64,000 bases of DNA from Pedobacter sp. PAMC26386 (lineage in GTDB: Bacteria > Bacteroidota > Bacteroidia > Sphingobacteriales > Sphingobacteriaceae), in assembly GCA_014302835.1 (NCBI GenBank), contig CP060294.1:248001-312000 (forward strand). The letters run 5' to 3'. The position numbers and the translations under genes were made by a program. Below the pieces are notes generated by a model. It did not search any database, was not told the DNA's origin, and saw only the letters and a program-made list of their open reading frames with translations. Positions 53,507 through 61,852 of the stretch are shown here, piece after piece; position 1 is the first letter of the stretch, and each line of letters starts with the position of its first letter.

Positions 53507-53537
53507 TATGTCTTATTCAATAAAATTAATATTTTTG
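53507..53537 (+). promoter_or_regulatory. Candidate housekeeping promoter of tig
   Basis: TATTTTTG at 53530-53537 matches the TAnnTTTG box exactly. TATG at 53507-53510, one base from TTTG, lies at the ideal 19-nt spacing. Transcription would start near 53544 and give a leader of about 107 nt. Confidence 0.5.
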
Positions 53538-53550
53538 GCACCTCTATTGA

Positions 53551-53613
53551 GGAGGCGGTAACCAAGAGATAATACCTCCGCACAAATAATCCTCCGGTAA
53601 TTCGGTGAGGATT
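53551..53613 (+). promoter_or_regulatory. Structured 5' leader of tig
   Basis: Two consecutive hairpins are visible. GGAGG-(CG)-GTA at 53551-53560 pairs with TACCTCC at 53573-53579. AATCCTC at 53588-53594 pairs with GAGGATT at 53607-53613 around an inner CCG/CGG stem. No T-run follows, so this is not an ordinary terminator. Confidence 0.45.
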
Positions 53614-53650
53614 TCAAGAAAAAGACATTTTAACACATTGATTTAGAAAG

Positions 53651-55006
53651 ATGAATATTACACAGGAAAAAATTGACAACCTAAATGCAGTTGTAAAAAT
53701 TAAAATTTCGCCTGAAGATTATACTGAAAAGGTCGATAAAACTATTAAAGAACAAGCTAAAAAATCAACTCTTTCAGGTTTCCGTAAAGGAATGGTTCCT
53801 GCGGCCCATATCAAAAAAATGTATGGTAGAAGTATCCTGGTTGAAACAATAAACGCTTTATTAAGCGAAAATCTGAATAAATTTTTAACTGAAAATAAAG
53901 TTGAAATCCTTGGTCAGCCAGTTCCGGTTGTAGATAACACTAAAGATTTCAAATGGGATGGTGCTGATGCTTTCGAGTTTGACTATGAAATTGGTTTAGC
54001 TCCAGCTGTTGAAGTTAACATTACTGCGAAAGATAAATTTACGCAATACAACGTTAAAGCGGATGAAGAGACTTTAGCTTCCCGTATCAAAAACATCCGT
54101 CGCAGCTATGGCAAAATGACAAACCCGGAAGTTTCGGCAGACGATGATGTACTTTATGCCGAATTAGCACAACTTTCTCCGGATGGTTCAGTTTTTGAAG
54201 GTGGAATAACTAATACAGGTTCTATCCGTTTAGATCTGATTAAAGATAAAGCGATTTTAAAATCGTTAATCGGTCTTAAAAAGGATGATGTATTTGAATT
54301 AGATCTTCAGAAAGCATTAGGAAACAACGCAGCGGTTATTGCTAAATTGTTGAATATTGGTGAAGATGAAGCTAAAGATTTACAATCTAAATTCCAGGTT
54401 ACGGTTAAAAATATCAACCGTTTAGAGGAATCGGATTTGAACCAGGAGTTCTTTGATAAAATATTTGGTGAAGGTATCGTTACTGACGAAGCTGGTTTCA
54501 AGCAAAAAATCACAGAAGAAATTGAAGGTATGTTCAAACAGGATGCGGATCGCAAACTGCAAAACGACATGTACACTCAGTTAACTGAAAACGTGAAGAT
54601 GGATTTGCCTGATGAGTTTTTACGCAAGTGGTTAAAAGCTACGAACGAAAAATTATCTGATGCAGAACTGTCTGAAGGTTATAATGATTTCGCGAAAAAT
54701 CTGAAATGGACTTTAATTGAAAATAAAATCATTAAGGATAACAGTATCGAAATTAAATACGAAGATGTGTTCCAAACTGCTAAACAACGTTTAGATGCAC
54801 AATTCAGAATGTACAGTCCGGCTCCTATGCCAGAAGATCAGTTGTCTCAATACACTGCTACCTTCTTACAGGAAAAAGACAATGCAAACCGTATCTTCGA
54901 AGAAGTGAAAGCAATCAAAGTTTTTGAATATATTCAATCGGTTGCTACATTAGACCAAAAAGATATAGCTTATAATAAATTTCAAGAATTAGTTGAATCT
55001 GTATAA
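53651..55006 (+). CDS. tig: Trigger factor (ribosome-associated chaperone)
   Basis: This 451-residue chaperone binds nascent chains at the ribosome exit tunnel. The N-terminal ribosome-binding domain carries STLSGFRKGMVPAAHIKKMYG (about 37-57), corresponding to the GFRxGxxP signature loop. A PPIase-like middle domain (about 150-250) is divergent, as usual in Bacteroidota. The C-terminal chaperone arms are helical (about 265-440). Gene order tig-clpP-clpX is the classic bacterial arrangement, which supports the assignment. It is followed by a strong terminator, so clpP probably has its own promoter. Confidence 0.95.
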   Translation: MNITQEKIDNLNAVVKIKISPEDYTEKVDKTIKEQAKKSTLSGFRKGMVPAAHIKKMYGRSILVETINALLSENLNKFLTENKVEILGQPVPVVDNTKDFKWDGADAFEFDYEIGLAPAVEVNITAKDKFTQYNVKADEETLASRIKNIRRSYGKMTNPEVSADDDVLYAELAQLSPDGSVFEGGITNTGSIRLDLIKDKAILKSLIGLKKDDVFELDLQKALGNNAAVIAKLLNIGEDEAKDLQSKFQVTVKNINRLEESDLNQEFFDKIFGEGIVTDEAGFKQKITEEIEGMFKQDADRKLQNDMYTQLTENVKMDLPDEFLRKWLKATNEKLSDAELSEGYNDFAKNLKWTLIENKIIKDNSIEIKYEDVFQTAKQRLDAQFRMYSPAPMPEDQLSQYTATFLQEKDNANRIFEEVKAIKVFEYIQSVATLDQKDIAYNKFQELVESV

Positions 55007-55036
55007 CAGGTTTCTCAAATTTCTTTAATCTTATTT

Positions 55037-55068
55037 AAGGCGGCTTTAACAAAGCCGCCTTACTTATA
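55037..55068 (+). terminator. Intrinsic terminator of tig
   Basis: An 11-bp perfect stem AAGGCGGCTTT (55037-55047) with AAAGCCGCCTT (55051-55061), closed by 3 nt, lies 30 nt after the tig stop. The following T-run is weak. Confidence 0.75.
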
Positions 55069-55144
55069 TAATCTGCTGTTTCTGGTCTGCTTAATTTTAC
55101 CTGCCGAATTTAAACAGGTGTTTAATTTTACAATAACCAAATAA

Positions 55145-55176
55145 TTTGTCAACTTAGTTTGACTAATTTGGATTTG
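55145..55176 (+). promoter_or_regulatory. Candidate clpP promoter
   Basis: TTTG at 55145-55148 and TGGATTTG at 55169-55176 approximate the Bacteroidota promoter pattern with a 20-nt spacer. The -7 box has TG in place of TA. A start near 55183 would leave a leader of about 114 nt holding a possible small ORF. Confidence 0.35.
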
Positions 55177-55237
55177 AATAAGAGAGGTCCTTCTAAAGAA
55201 AAAGGGCTCAGTCAAACAATTTTAAAAACATATACAG

Positions 55238-55300
55238 ATGAACCGAGCTCTTCGCGAGCTCCATCTGACAATTGAAAAACAGAAAAACATATACAGATGA
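55238..55300 (+). CDS. Possible 20-codon leader ORF overlapping the clpP start
   Basis: An ATG at 55238 opens a 20-codon frame (MNRALRELHL...KNIYR) ending in TGA at 55298-55300. The TGA overlaps the clpP ATG (55297-55299) as ATGA. Both ATGs sit in the same 19-nt context, AAAAACATATACAGATGAA, which is directly repeated. The first codons also lie in a hairpin: CAGATG/CATCTG around GAGCTC-TTCGC-GAGCTC. It could be a translated leader that couples or regulates clpP, or a by-product of a short duplication. Confidence 0.4.
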   Translation: MNRALRELHLTIEKQKNIYR

Positions 55301-55986
55301 ATATAGATAAAGACGAATTTAGAAAATACGCAGTTAAACATCACCGTATAAACGGATTAAACGTTGATCGTTATATTGGTCATACGAATAATTCACCAAA
55401 GAGTATGACCCCATACATCATTGAAGAACGTCAGTTGAACGTTGCTCAGATGGATGTGTTCTCCCGTTTAATGATGGACAGAATTATCTTTTTAGGTGAT
55501 GCGATCTATGATGGCAATGCAAATATCATCCAGGCGCAGTTATTGTTTTTGCAATCGACTGATAACAATAGGGATATCCAGATTTATATCAATTCTCCAG
55601 GAGGGTCTGTTTATGCAGGGTTAGGTATTTATGATACCATGCAATACATCACACCTGATGTGGCTACTATCTGTACAGGTATGGCAGCGTCAATGGGTGC
55701 GGTTTTACTGGTAGCAGGTGCTAAAGGTAAACGTGCAGCTTTAAAACACTCACGTGTGATGATTCACCAGCCTTCAGGAGGTTCTCAGGGGGTTGCTTCA
55801 GACATGGAGATCAACTTAAGAGAAATGCTTAAATTGAAAAAAGAATTATATGATATCATTTCAGGTCATTCAGGACAGACTTACGAATGGGTGGAAAAAG
55901 CTTCAGATCGCGATTACTGGATGAAAGCTGATGAAGCTAAAAGCTTTGGAATGATTGATGAAATATTAGGTTCGGATAAAAAATAG
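55297..55986 (+). CDS. clpP: ATP-dependent Clp protease proteolytic subunit
   Basis: This 229-residue serine peptidase forms the Clp barrel. The catalytic Ser is in TGMAASMGAVLL (about 128-139), the His in SRVMIHQPSGG (about 151-161), and a typical Asp lies in the downstream helix region. The N-terminal extension (about 30 residues before PYIIEERQLN) is longer than in E. coli. clpX follows after 3 nt, so the two are co-transcribed. The upstream leader contains a repeated start-codon context and a 20-codon ORF ending on this start. Confidence 0.97.
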   Translation: MNIDKDEFRKYAVKHHRINGLNVDRYIGHTNNSPKSMTPYIIEERQLNVAQMDVFSRLMMDRIIFLGDAIYDGNANIIQAQLLFLQSTDNNRDIQIYINSPGGSVYAGLGIYDTMQYITPDVATICTGMAASMGAVLLVAGAKGKRAALKHSRVMIHQPSGGSQGVASDMEINLREMLKLKKELYDIISGHSGQTYEWVEKASDRDYWMKADEAKSFGMIDEILGSDKK

Positions 55987-55989
55987 ATA

Positions 55990-57231
55990 ATGGCTAAACA
56001 AACTAAAGAATCCCGTTGTTCTTTTTGCGGTTCAAGTAAGCAGGATACTTTAATGCTTATTGAAGGGCTTGATGCATACATTTGTGATAAATGCGTGACA
56101 CAGGCTCACCAGCTGGTGCTACAGGAATTTGGCAATAAACAAGCTAAATCTCTTGATGCAGCCGGTCCCCTCTTAAAGCCAATGGAGATTAAAGCACATA
56201 TTGACCAATACGTTATTGGGCAGGATGATGCTAAGAAAGTACTTTCTGTAGCCGTGTATAACCACTATAAGAGGTTAGGGCAGAAGATAGATACAGTGGA
56301 TGAAGTGGAGATTGAAAAGTCTAACATCATGCTGGTTGGTGAAACTGGTACAGGGAAAACTTTGCTGGCCAAAACCATCGCTAAAATTCTGCACGTACCA
56401 TTCTGTATCTGTGATGCTACGGTATTAACAGAAGCAGGTTATGTAGGTGAAGATGTAGAAAGTATCCTGACCCGTTTGCTTCAGGCTGCGGATTATGATG
56501 TGGCTTCTGCAGAACGTGGAATTGTATACATCGATGAAGTAGATAAAGTTGCGCGTAAAAGCGATAATCCTTCTATTACCAGGGATGTGTCAGGAGAAGG
56601 TGTACAACAGGCTTTATTAAAGATCCTGGAAGGTACAATTGTAAATGTTCCGCCTCAGGGTGGACGTAAACATCCGGATCAGAAAATGATTCCTGTAAAC
56701 ACGAATAATATCCTGTTTATCTGTGGTGGTGCATTTGATGGTATTGAACGTAAAATTGCCAACAGATTACGCACACAAGCAGTAGGTTATAAAGTGAAAA
56801 AGGATGACACTGAACTTGACCTGGACAATTTGTATAAGTATATCACGCCAGCCGATTTAAAATCGTTTGGTTTGATTCCTGAGCTGATTGGCCGTGTTCC
56901 GGTATTGACACACTTGAATCCTCTGGATAAACAGGCTTTACGTAATATATTAACAGAACCAAAGAATTCTTTATTCCGTCAATATGTGAAATTGTTTGAA
57001 TTTGAAGGAGTAAGCCTGATATTCGAAGATGAAGTTTTAGACTTTATTGTAGATAAGGCAATGGAATATAAGCTAGGCGCAAGGGGATTAAGATCTATTT
57101 GTGAAGCGATCATGTTGGACGCGATGTTTGACATCCCGTCAGATCCGAGTATAAAGGAGTTAGTCATCTCGCTCGAATATGCGGTGGAGAAATTTGAAAA
57201 AGCAGATTTTAAGAAGTTAAAAGCTGCATAA
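55990..57231 (+). CDS. clpX: ATP-dependent Clp protease ATP-binding subunit ClpX
   Basis: This 413-residue AAA+ unfoldase delivers substrates to ClpP. The N-terminal zinc-binding domain has CSFCGSS (about 10-16) and YICDKC (about 31-36). The AAA+ core has Walker A GETGTGKT, Walker [10 protein letters not shown], the pore loop GYVGEDVE and arginine/sensor segments including the ARGLRSI motif near 365. Length is normal. It lies 3 nt after clpP and ends before a strong terminator. Confidence 0.97.
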   Translation: MAKQTKESRCSFCGSSKQDTLMLIEGLDAYICDKCVTQAHQLVLQEFGNKQAKSLDAAGPLLKPMEIKAHIDQYVIGQDDAKKVLSVAVYNHYKRLGQKIDTVDEVEIEKSNIMLVGETGTGKTLLAKTIAKILHVPFCICDATVLTEAGYVGEDVESILTRLLQAADYDVASAERGIVYIDEVDKVARKSDNPSITRDVSGEGVQQALLKILEGTIVNVPPQGGRKHPDQKMIPVNTNNILFICGGAFDGIERKIANRLRTQAVGYKVKKDDTELDLDNLYKYITPADLKSFGLIPELIGRVPVLTHLNPLDKQALRNILTEPKNSLFRQYVKLFEFEGVSLIFEDEVLDFIVDKAMEYKLGARGLRSICEAIMLDAMFDIPSDPSIKELVISLEYAVEKFEKADFKKLKAA

Positions 57232-57237
57232 GAATTT

Positions 57238-57268
57238 AAAATCCCCGTTTTAACGGGGATTTTTTTTA
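57238..57268 (+). terminator. Intrinsic terminator of clpP-clpX
   Basis: AATCCCCGTT and AACGGGGATT form a 10-bp stem followed by a run of T, 6-8 nt after the clpX stop. Confidence 0.9.
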
Positions 57269-57361
57269 ACTTGTTATTTATGCAAAACCAATATCAGGAG
57301 GTTTGTCCTGAAAAAATGTCCGCTCTGGCTGCATTGCAGTCAATAATTAATAATTGAAGAT

Positions 57362-58225
57362 ATGAACGAAGAAAAAGAAGTAAAAAAAGACGAGGCTATT
57401 GTAGAAAAATCGAAAAAAAACAAAGAAGTAGATTCACCATTAAAACCGGGTTTGAAATCTAAAGGAGATATAGTTAAGAACTGGTTACCAAGATATACAG
57501 GCCGTCCGCTGGAAGAGTTTGGAGAATATATCTTACTGACTAATTTCAGTAAGTATTTACAAATGTTTTCGGAATGGAATGACAATGCACCAATCATGGG
57601 CTTAGATAAACCTATGCAAAGTGTGACTGCCAATGGAATTACAATTATCAATTTCGGTATGGGAAGCCCGATGGCGGCAACTATGATGGATTTGCTAACA
57701 GCAATTATGCCTAAAGCCGTTTTGTTTTTAGGGAAATGCGGTGGCTTGAAAAAGAAAAATCAATTAGGAGATTTAATCCTTCCAATTGCTGCAATCAGAG
57801 GAGAAGGTACATCAAATGATTACCTGCCTGCCGAAGTGCCTGCTTTACCGTCATTTGCATTGCAGAAAGCGATCTCCACAACGATCCGTGATCACTCACG
57901 TGATTACTGGACAGGAACTTGTTATACGACTAACCGCAGGGTTTGGGAACATGATAAGTATTTTAAGAAATACCTTAAAACTTTGAGAGCAATGGCAGTA
58001 GATATGGAAACAGCTACAATTTTCACTACAGGTTTTGCTAATAAAATTCCTACTGGCGCTTTATTGTTAGTTTCAGATCAGCCAATGATTCCTGAAGGAG
58101 TTAAAACTTCAGAAAGCGATAGCAGTGTAACTACCAATTATGTAGATACGCATCTTAAAATCGGTATCGACTCATTAAAACAACTGATCAATAACGGTTT
58201 AACTGTTAAACACCTTAAATTTTAA
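57362..58225 (+). CDS. amn: AMP nucleosidase, Bacteroidota-type short form
   Basis: This 287-residue nucleoside-phosphorylase-fold enzyme hydrolyses AMP to adenine and ribose-5-phosphate. ITIINFGMGSPMAATMMDLL (about 94-113), LFLGKCGGLKKKNQLGDLIL (about 121-140), AMAVDMETATIFTTGF (about 213-228) and LLLVSDQPM (about 235-243) are the family's phosphate, base and catalytic segments. The N-terminus is Lys/Glu rich. Unlike the 480-residue E. coli Amn it lacks the long N-terminal domain, as is usual in this phylum. It has its own 130-bp upstream gap and converges on the phosphatase gene, 7 nt away. Confidence 0.9.
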   Translation: MNEEKEVKKDEAIVEKSKKNKEVDSPLKPGLKSKGDIVKNWLPRYTGRPLEEFGEYILLTNFSKYLQMFSEWNDNAPIMGLDKPMQSVTANGITIINFGMGSPMAATMMDLLTAIMPKAVLFLGKCGGLKKKNQLGDLILPIAAIRGEGTSNDYLPAEVPALPSFALQKAISTTIRDHSRDYWTGTCYTTNRRVWEHDKYFKKYLKTLRAMAVDMETATIFTTGFANKIPTGALLLVSDQPMIPEGVKTSESDSSVTTNYVDTHLKIGIDSLKQLINNGLTVKHLKF

Positions 58226-58232
58226 TTTATTC

Positions 58233-58736
58233 CTAAACAGCACCTGTGTTTTTAGGGTAATCAAATAACAATAGACTTCCAGTATGATGACTTACCAGAG
58301 ACCAGTCATCAAATGGGAAATCTATGTATACTACACTTGCTGTGGGCATATTATAAATATGTGCATCAGCAAGATAGTTTACAAATTCTGTTAATCCGGG
58401 ATTATGCCCAAAAAGTGCTACACGGTTATATTGCTGATCGATTTTATTGATTACCGCAAGTAAAGCTGTGGTATTCGCCTCATAAATTGTGGGTTCTTTC
58501 AGGATATTCTCCTTCGGTATATTCCAGGTTTCTGAGAAATGTCTTGCAGTGGTGATGGCTCTTTTAGCCGGGCTGCTGACTAACAGATCTGGTATCAAAT
58601 CCAATTTACTCATGCGCTCCGCCATTTCAGGGGCATTTTTATTACCCCTATGATTTAACGGTCTTTCGAAATCAGTGGTTCCACCTGCTGCCCAGTCAGA
58701 TTTACCATGTCTTACTAATACCAGTTGTTTAGCCAT
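58233..58736 (-). CDS. RHG-type (SixA-like) histidine phosphatase
   Basis: I start it at ATG 58736 (167 aa). The frame opens at 58769, but that would overlap the glycosyltransferase gene by 22 nt, and MAKQLVLVRHGKSDW places the catalytic RHG motif properly at the N-terminus. A second active-site block, VALFGHNPGLTEFV, provides the other catalytic His. The compact size and motifs match SixA phosphohistidine phosphatases. It is the last gene of the heptose/LPS-core operon, 10 nt after the GT9 gene. Its substrate is uncertain: a phosphoprotein or a sugar phosphate. Confidence 0.88.
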   Translation of the reverse strand: MAKQLVLVRHGKSDWAAGGTTDFERPLNHRGNKNAPEMAERMSKLDLIPDLLVSSPAKRAITTARHFSETWNIPKENILKEPTIYEANTTALLAVINKIDQQYNRVALFGHNPGLTEFVNYLADAHIYNMPTASVVYIDFPFDDWSLVSHHTGSLLLFDYPKNTGAV

Positions 58737-58746
58737 AATATTGCTG

Positions 58747-59727
58747 TTATTCGTTTGAGAAATTAACAATTATCTGGCCCGGAAGTTTTTCCATACAGTC
58801 GAAATGTCCAAGTGGACACTTTTCCAGCCCAAATTTAGAGCATGGTCTGCAAGGTAAATCTATGCCTGCCAGCAAAGAGTTTTTTATTTTATAAGGGTAA
58901 ACACCTAATAATTCTGGAGTTGTACCACCCCATACAGAAGCTATTGGTTTGTCAAATGCTTCTGCAATATGGGTAAGTCCGGTATCAAAACCGATAACTT
59001 TATGTGCCTGAGAAACGATGAAAACAGACTGATCTAAATTCGTTAAACCACAGGTCGAATAAATTTGTTCTCCTATAGCCAGTTTAATCTCTTCTGCATT
59101 CGCTTTGACATCATTACCACCTAATAATACTACTGGAAGATTAATTCCCTTACAGATCTCAATGATCTTGTGGTTGGGTAACCGCTTGGTGAAATGTGTT
59201 GCGCCAATTACAAAAGCAATGAACTTGCCCTGATGTGATACGGGGACTAAATCTGAAAGCAGATATTCTTTAGCAACGTAATAATCAATAGGTTTGTTGT
59301 CATTTTGTACACCCAGAAATTTAACGGTTTCCAGGTACCGGTCTACCAGGTGGTCTTTAGAAAAAAGGGTTGTCCACTTGAATTTAAGCGCAAGCCATTT
59401 ACGGATACTGTCTTTTTTATAAGTAGAAGAGGGGATTTGGGTAGCTAATTTGATCAGTGTAGTCCGCAGGTTATTATGCAGATCAATGATCAGATCAAAT
59501 TTCTCGGCCTTAATATCCTTAATCGTTTCTGATAAGGTTGGTTTTAAGAAGTGTAATTTAGTGAGATATGGATTTTGCTGATAAATGTATTTAAACTGCT
59601 CTTTGGTGAGAAAATGAACTTCACAGCCAGGTATTTGTAGCTTTAAACAGCGGATCACAGGAGTGGTATAAATAATATCACCCATTGAACTGAATCTGAT
59701 TACCAGTATTTTTTTAGGGATTTTCAA
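58747..59727 (-). CDS. Glycosyltransferase family 9 (heptosyltransferase-like)
   Basis: This 326-residue inner-membrane-associated GT-B enzyme probably adds heptose from ADP-heptose to the lipopolysaccharide core. The N-terminal motif ILVIRFSSMGDIIYTTP (about 7-23) and the C-terminal donor site GFDTGLTHIAEAFDKPIASV (about 249-268) followed by WGGTTPE are diagnostic. A Cys-rich tail (CRPCSKFGLEKCPLG) is common in the family. The genes upstream in the same operon make ADP-heptose, which strongly supports the donor. Which core position it modifies cannot be read. Confidence 0.93.
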   Translation of the reverse strand: MKIPKKILVIRFSSMGDIIYTTPVIRCLKLQIPGCEVHFLTKEQFKYIYQQNPYLTKLHFLKPTLSETIKDIKAEKFDLIIDLHNNLRTTLIKLATQIPSSTYKKDSIRKWLALKFKWTTLFSKDHLVDRYLETVKFLGVQNDNKPIDYYVAKEYLLSDLVPVSHQGKFIAFVIGATHFTKRLPNHKIIEICKGINLPVVLLGGNDVKANAEEIKLAIGEQIYSTCGLTNLDQSVFIVSQAHKVIGFDTGLTHIAEAFDKPIASVWGGTTPELLGVYPYKIKNSLLAGIDLPCRPCSKFGLEKCPLGHFDCMEKLPGQIIVNFSNE

Positions 59728-59751
59728 AGGCTTGATGGGTTAATAATCCTT

Positions 59752-60243
59752 TTAAGAATTTTTTATTTTATCAATGATAGCAGTAGAAGAATATCCGGGT
59801 AAAAAGCTAAGTACTTGTACAGTACCTCCATTTTCAATAGTTTCTTTTGCACCTGCAATATTTTCTATCTGATAATCTCCTCCTTTGACTAATACATCTG
59901 GCAGTACTTTTTTAATTAGCTCTAAAGGGGTGTCTTCGTTGAAAAATACCACAGCATCTATAAAAGACATCGCTCCCAAAACTACTGACCGGGTGGTTTC
60001 GTTGTTAACCGGTCTTGAAGGGCCTTTAATCCGGCTGACAGAATCATCCGAGTTGAGTCCGATGATCAGTATATCTCCCAGACTGGCTGCTTCGGTTAAA
60101 TAGGTAATATGGCCGGCATGTAACAAATCAAAACAGCCATTGGTAAACACAATTTTCTTGCCTTCCGCTTTCCAGTAATTGACAAGCGGGGTTAGTTCCG
60201 GTAAGGAAACAATTTTATGGCTTACGGTATGATTGATACTCAT
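59752..60243 (-). CDS. rfaE2: D-glycero-beta-D-manno-heptose-1-phosphate adenylyltransferase
   Basis: This 163-residue nucleotidyltransferase makes ADP-D-glycero-D-manno-heptose from heptose-1-phosphate and ATP. It corresponds to the C-terminal half of E. coli HldE. The HIGH-type nucleotide-binding motif is in FTNGCFDLLHAGHITYL (about 33-49), with IIGLNSDDSVSRIKG and SSTAIIDKI completing the family signature. It lies 10 nt after gmhA. The kinase half is a separate gene at 60808, so HldE is split here. Confidence 0.94.
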   Translation of the reverse strand: MSINHTVSHKIVSLPELTPLVNYWKAEGKKIVFTNGCFDLLHAGHITYLTEAASLGDILIIGLNSDDSVSRIKGPSRPVNNETTRSVVLGAMSFIDAVVFFNEDTPLELIKKVLPDVLVKGGDYQIENIAGAKETIENGGTVQVLSFLPGYSSTAIIDKIKNS

Positions 60244-60253
60244 GTGCTTCGGG

Positions 60254-60808
60254 TTAGAATAAATTATCTAAGGCTTTACAAAAGATATGGCCGATCAGGA
60301 TATGCATTTCCTGAATGCGGGCAGTAACGTCATCCGGTACAATTAGATTAAGATCACATAAATTATTCATTTGTCCACCATCTCTGCCGGATAATCCGAT
60401 AGTTTTACAGCCGAGTTCTCTCGCAGTATGGAGTGCCTGGATAATGTTCGGGCTGTTACCGCTGGTGGATATAGCTATAAATAAATCGTTAGGGCGGGCA
60501 TAAGCTTCAACTTGTCTTGCAAACACTCTTTCAAAGCCATAATCATTACTGATCGCTGTTAAGGCAGAGGTGTCTACGGTTAAAGCGATTGCTGGTAAGG
60601 CTTTACGGTCTTTCACATATCTTCCGGTTATTTCTGCGGCAATATGCTGGGCATCGGCAGCACTGCCTCCATTACCTGCAATCAATATTTTTCCTCCGGC
60701 AAGCAACGTTTCTGTAAATAATTTACAGCCGTTTTCTATTGCAGGAACCATTTTGGCAATGACCTGATCTATAGTGTTTTTATGATGATTAAGTTCTTCT
60801 AATACCAT
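60254..60808 (-). CDS. gmhA: D-sedoheptulose-7-phosphate isomerase
   Basis: This 184-residue SIS-domain enzyme converts sedoheptulose-7-phosphate to D-glycero-D-manno-heptose-7-phosphate, the first step of ADP-heptose synthesis. The phosphate loop ILIAGNGGSAADAQHIAAEI (about 42-61), TVDTSALTAISNDYGF (about 82-97) and the C-terminal catalytic segment IQEMHILIGHIFC (about 165-177) are present. ATG overlaps the rfaE1 stop as TAATG, indicating translational coupling. Length is normal. Confidence 0.94.
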   Translation of the reverse strand: MVLEELNHHKNTIDQVIAKMVPAIENGCKLFTETLLAGGKILIAGNGGSAADAQHIAAEITGRYVKDRKALPAIALTVDTSALTAISNDYGFERVFARQVEAYARPNDLFIAISTSGNSPNIIQALHTARELGCKTIGLSGRDGGQMNNLCDLNLIVPDDVTARIQEMHILIGHIFCKALDNLF

Positions 60809-61791
60809 TAGTTGTTGGTTTTGATGGCGGTTAAAATTTCATCAACCGTTGTAGTGGCGCTACCAATGTGTTTGATTACAATGGAAGCAGCATAGTTTGA
60901 AATGTGACAGGCTTCTTCTACAGTAAGGCCTAAAGTTAAGCAATAGGCTAAGGTCGCAATCACGGTATCTCCGGCACCGGTTACATCATAAACCTCGGTT
61001 GCCATTACTGGTAAAATCTGATGATTATCCGGTGTAATGATCGCTATTCCTCCTTCAGAAAGTGTAACGATTAAATAGGCAGCGTGTGTGGTGTCAAATA
61101 TAACTTCTGCAGCTTTTACCAATTCCTGCGGACTGTGTATTTTTTCTGTTTTGGCTGCTTCTGCGAGTTCTTTGCGGTTAGGTTTAATCATAAACGAACC
61201 TTTGTATTTGGTATAATCCAGCCCTTTAGGATCAACGATTATTCGCTTTTGCAAATGATTACAGTAATTAATAACCGCAAGACAAAGATTTTTGGTCAGC
61301 AAGCCTTTATTATAATCGGACAGGATAATAATATCACTGGCTTCAATAGGTTTATAAAGGGATTCCAGAAATTCTTTTTCGAGCGGCTCTGCTATATCGT
61401 GAGTATCTTCATGATCAATTCTTACAATCTGATGATTGGAAGCTATGACCCTGGTTTTTACAGTTGTGGTACGCGACTCATCAGTTAGGATCAGCTGGGT
61501 GTCAATATTTTTTGTTTGCAGGATTGCTTTGATTTCTTCGCCAAAACTATCATGGCCAATGATACCAGCTAAAGATACCTGTGCACCTAAATCGATCAGG
61601 TTACTGGCAACGTTGGCAGCACCCCCAATTATTTTATTTTCTTTTTTGACATTGACAATGGGTACAGGTGCTTCTGGTGAAAGTCTGGACGCACTACCAA
61701 GGATATAATGGTCAAGCATCAGGTCACCTATAACAAGGATCTTAGGCTTTGGATACTGATGGTGTGCATTATATAGTTTTTCTGCAAGCAT
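60808..61791 (-). CDS. rfaE1: D-glycero-beta-D-manno-heptose-7-phosphate kinase
   Basis: This 327-residue PfkB-family kinase phosphorylates heptose-7-phosphate at C1. It corresponds to the N-terminal half of HldE. LVIGDLMLDHYILG (about 20-33), IIGGAANVASNLIDLGA (about 54-70), the Mg/ATP region FMIKPNRKELAEAA and the catalytic VYDVTGAGDTVIATLA (about 263-278) are visible. It is the first gene of the ADP-heptose operon and overlaps gmhA by one base. It lies 61 nt downstream of the PolX-like gene. Confidence 0.94.
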   Translation of the reverse strand: MLAEKLYNAHHQYPKPKILVIGDLMLDHYILGSASRLSPEAPVPIVNVKKENKIIGGAANVASNLIDLGAQVSLAGIIGHDSFGEEIKAILQTKNIDTQLILTDESRTTTVKTRVIASNHQIVRIDHEDTHDIAEPLEKEFLESLYKPIEASDIIILSDYNKGLLTKNLCLAVINYCNHLQKRIIVDPKGLDYTKYKGSFMIKPNRKELAEAAKTEKIHSPQELVKAAEVIFDTTHAAYLIVTLSEGGIAIITPDNHQILPVMATEVYDVTGAGDTVIATLAYCLTLGLTVEEACHISNYAASIVIKHIGSATTTVDEILTAIKTNN

Positions 61792-61852
61792 GCTAATGTG
61801 TTAATTTTCAAAGATAGGTATAAAGGCTTTTACTCTACTCATATGCGAGTTT

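Larger units (their letters stand above)
53012..53650. other. 639-bp intergenic region between TonB operon and tig
   Basis: This gap carries no credible gene. A 72-codon minus-strand frame at 53185-53403 lies over the G-rich repeat and has a low-complexity Pro/Ser/Thr product, so I treat it as spurious. Its contents are a G-rich inverted repeat (53240-53315), a housekeeping-type promoter (53507-53537) and a structured tig leader (53551-53613). I saw no definite promoter for the leftward TonB operon. Confidence 0.6.
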
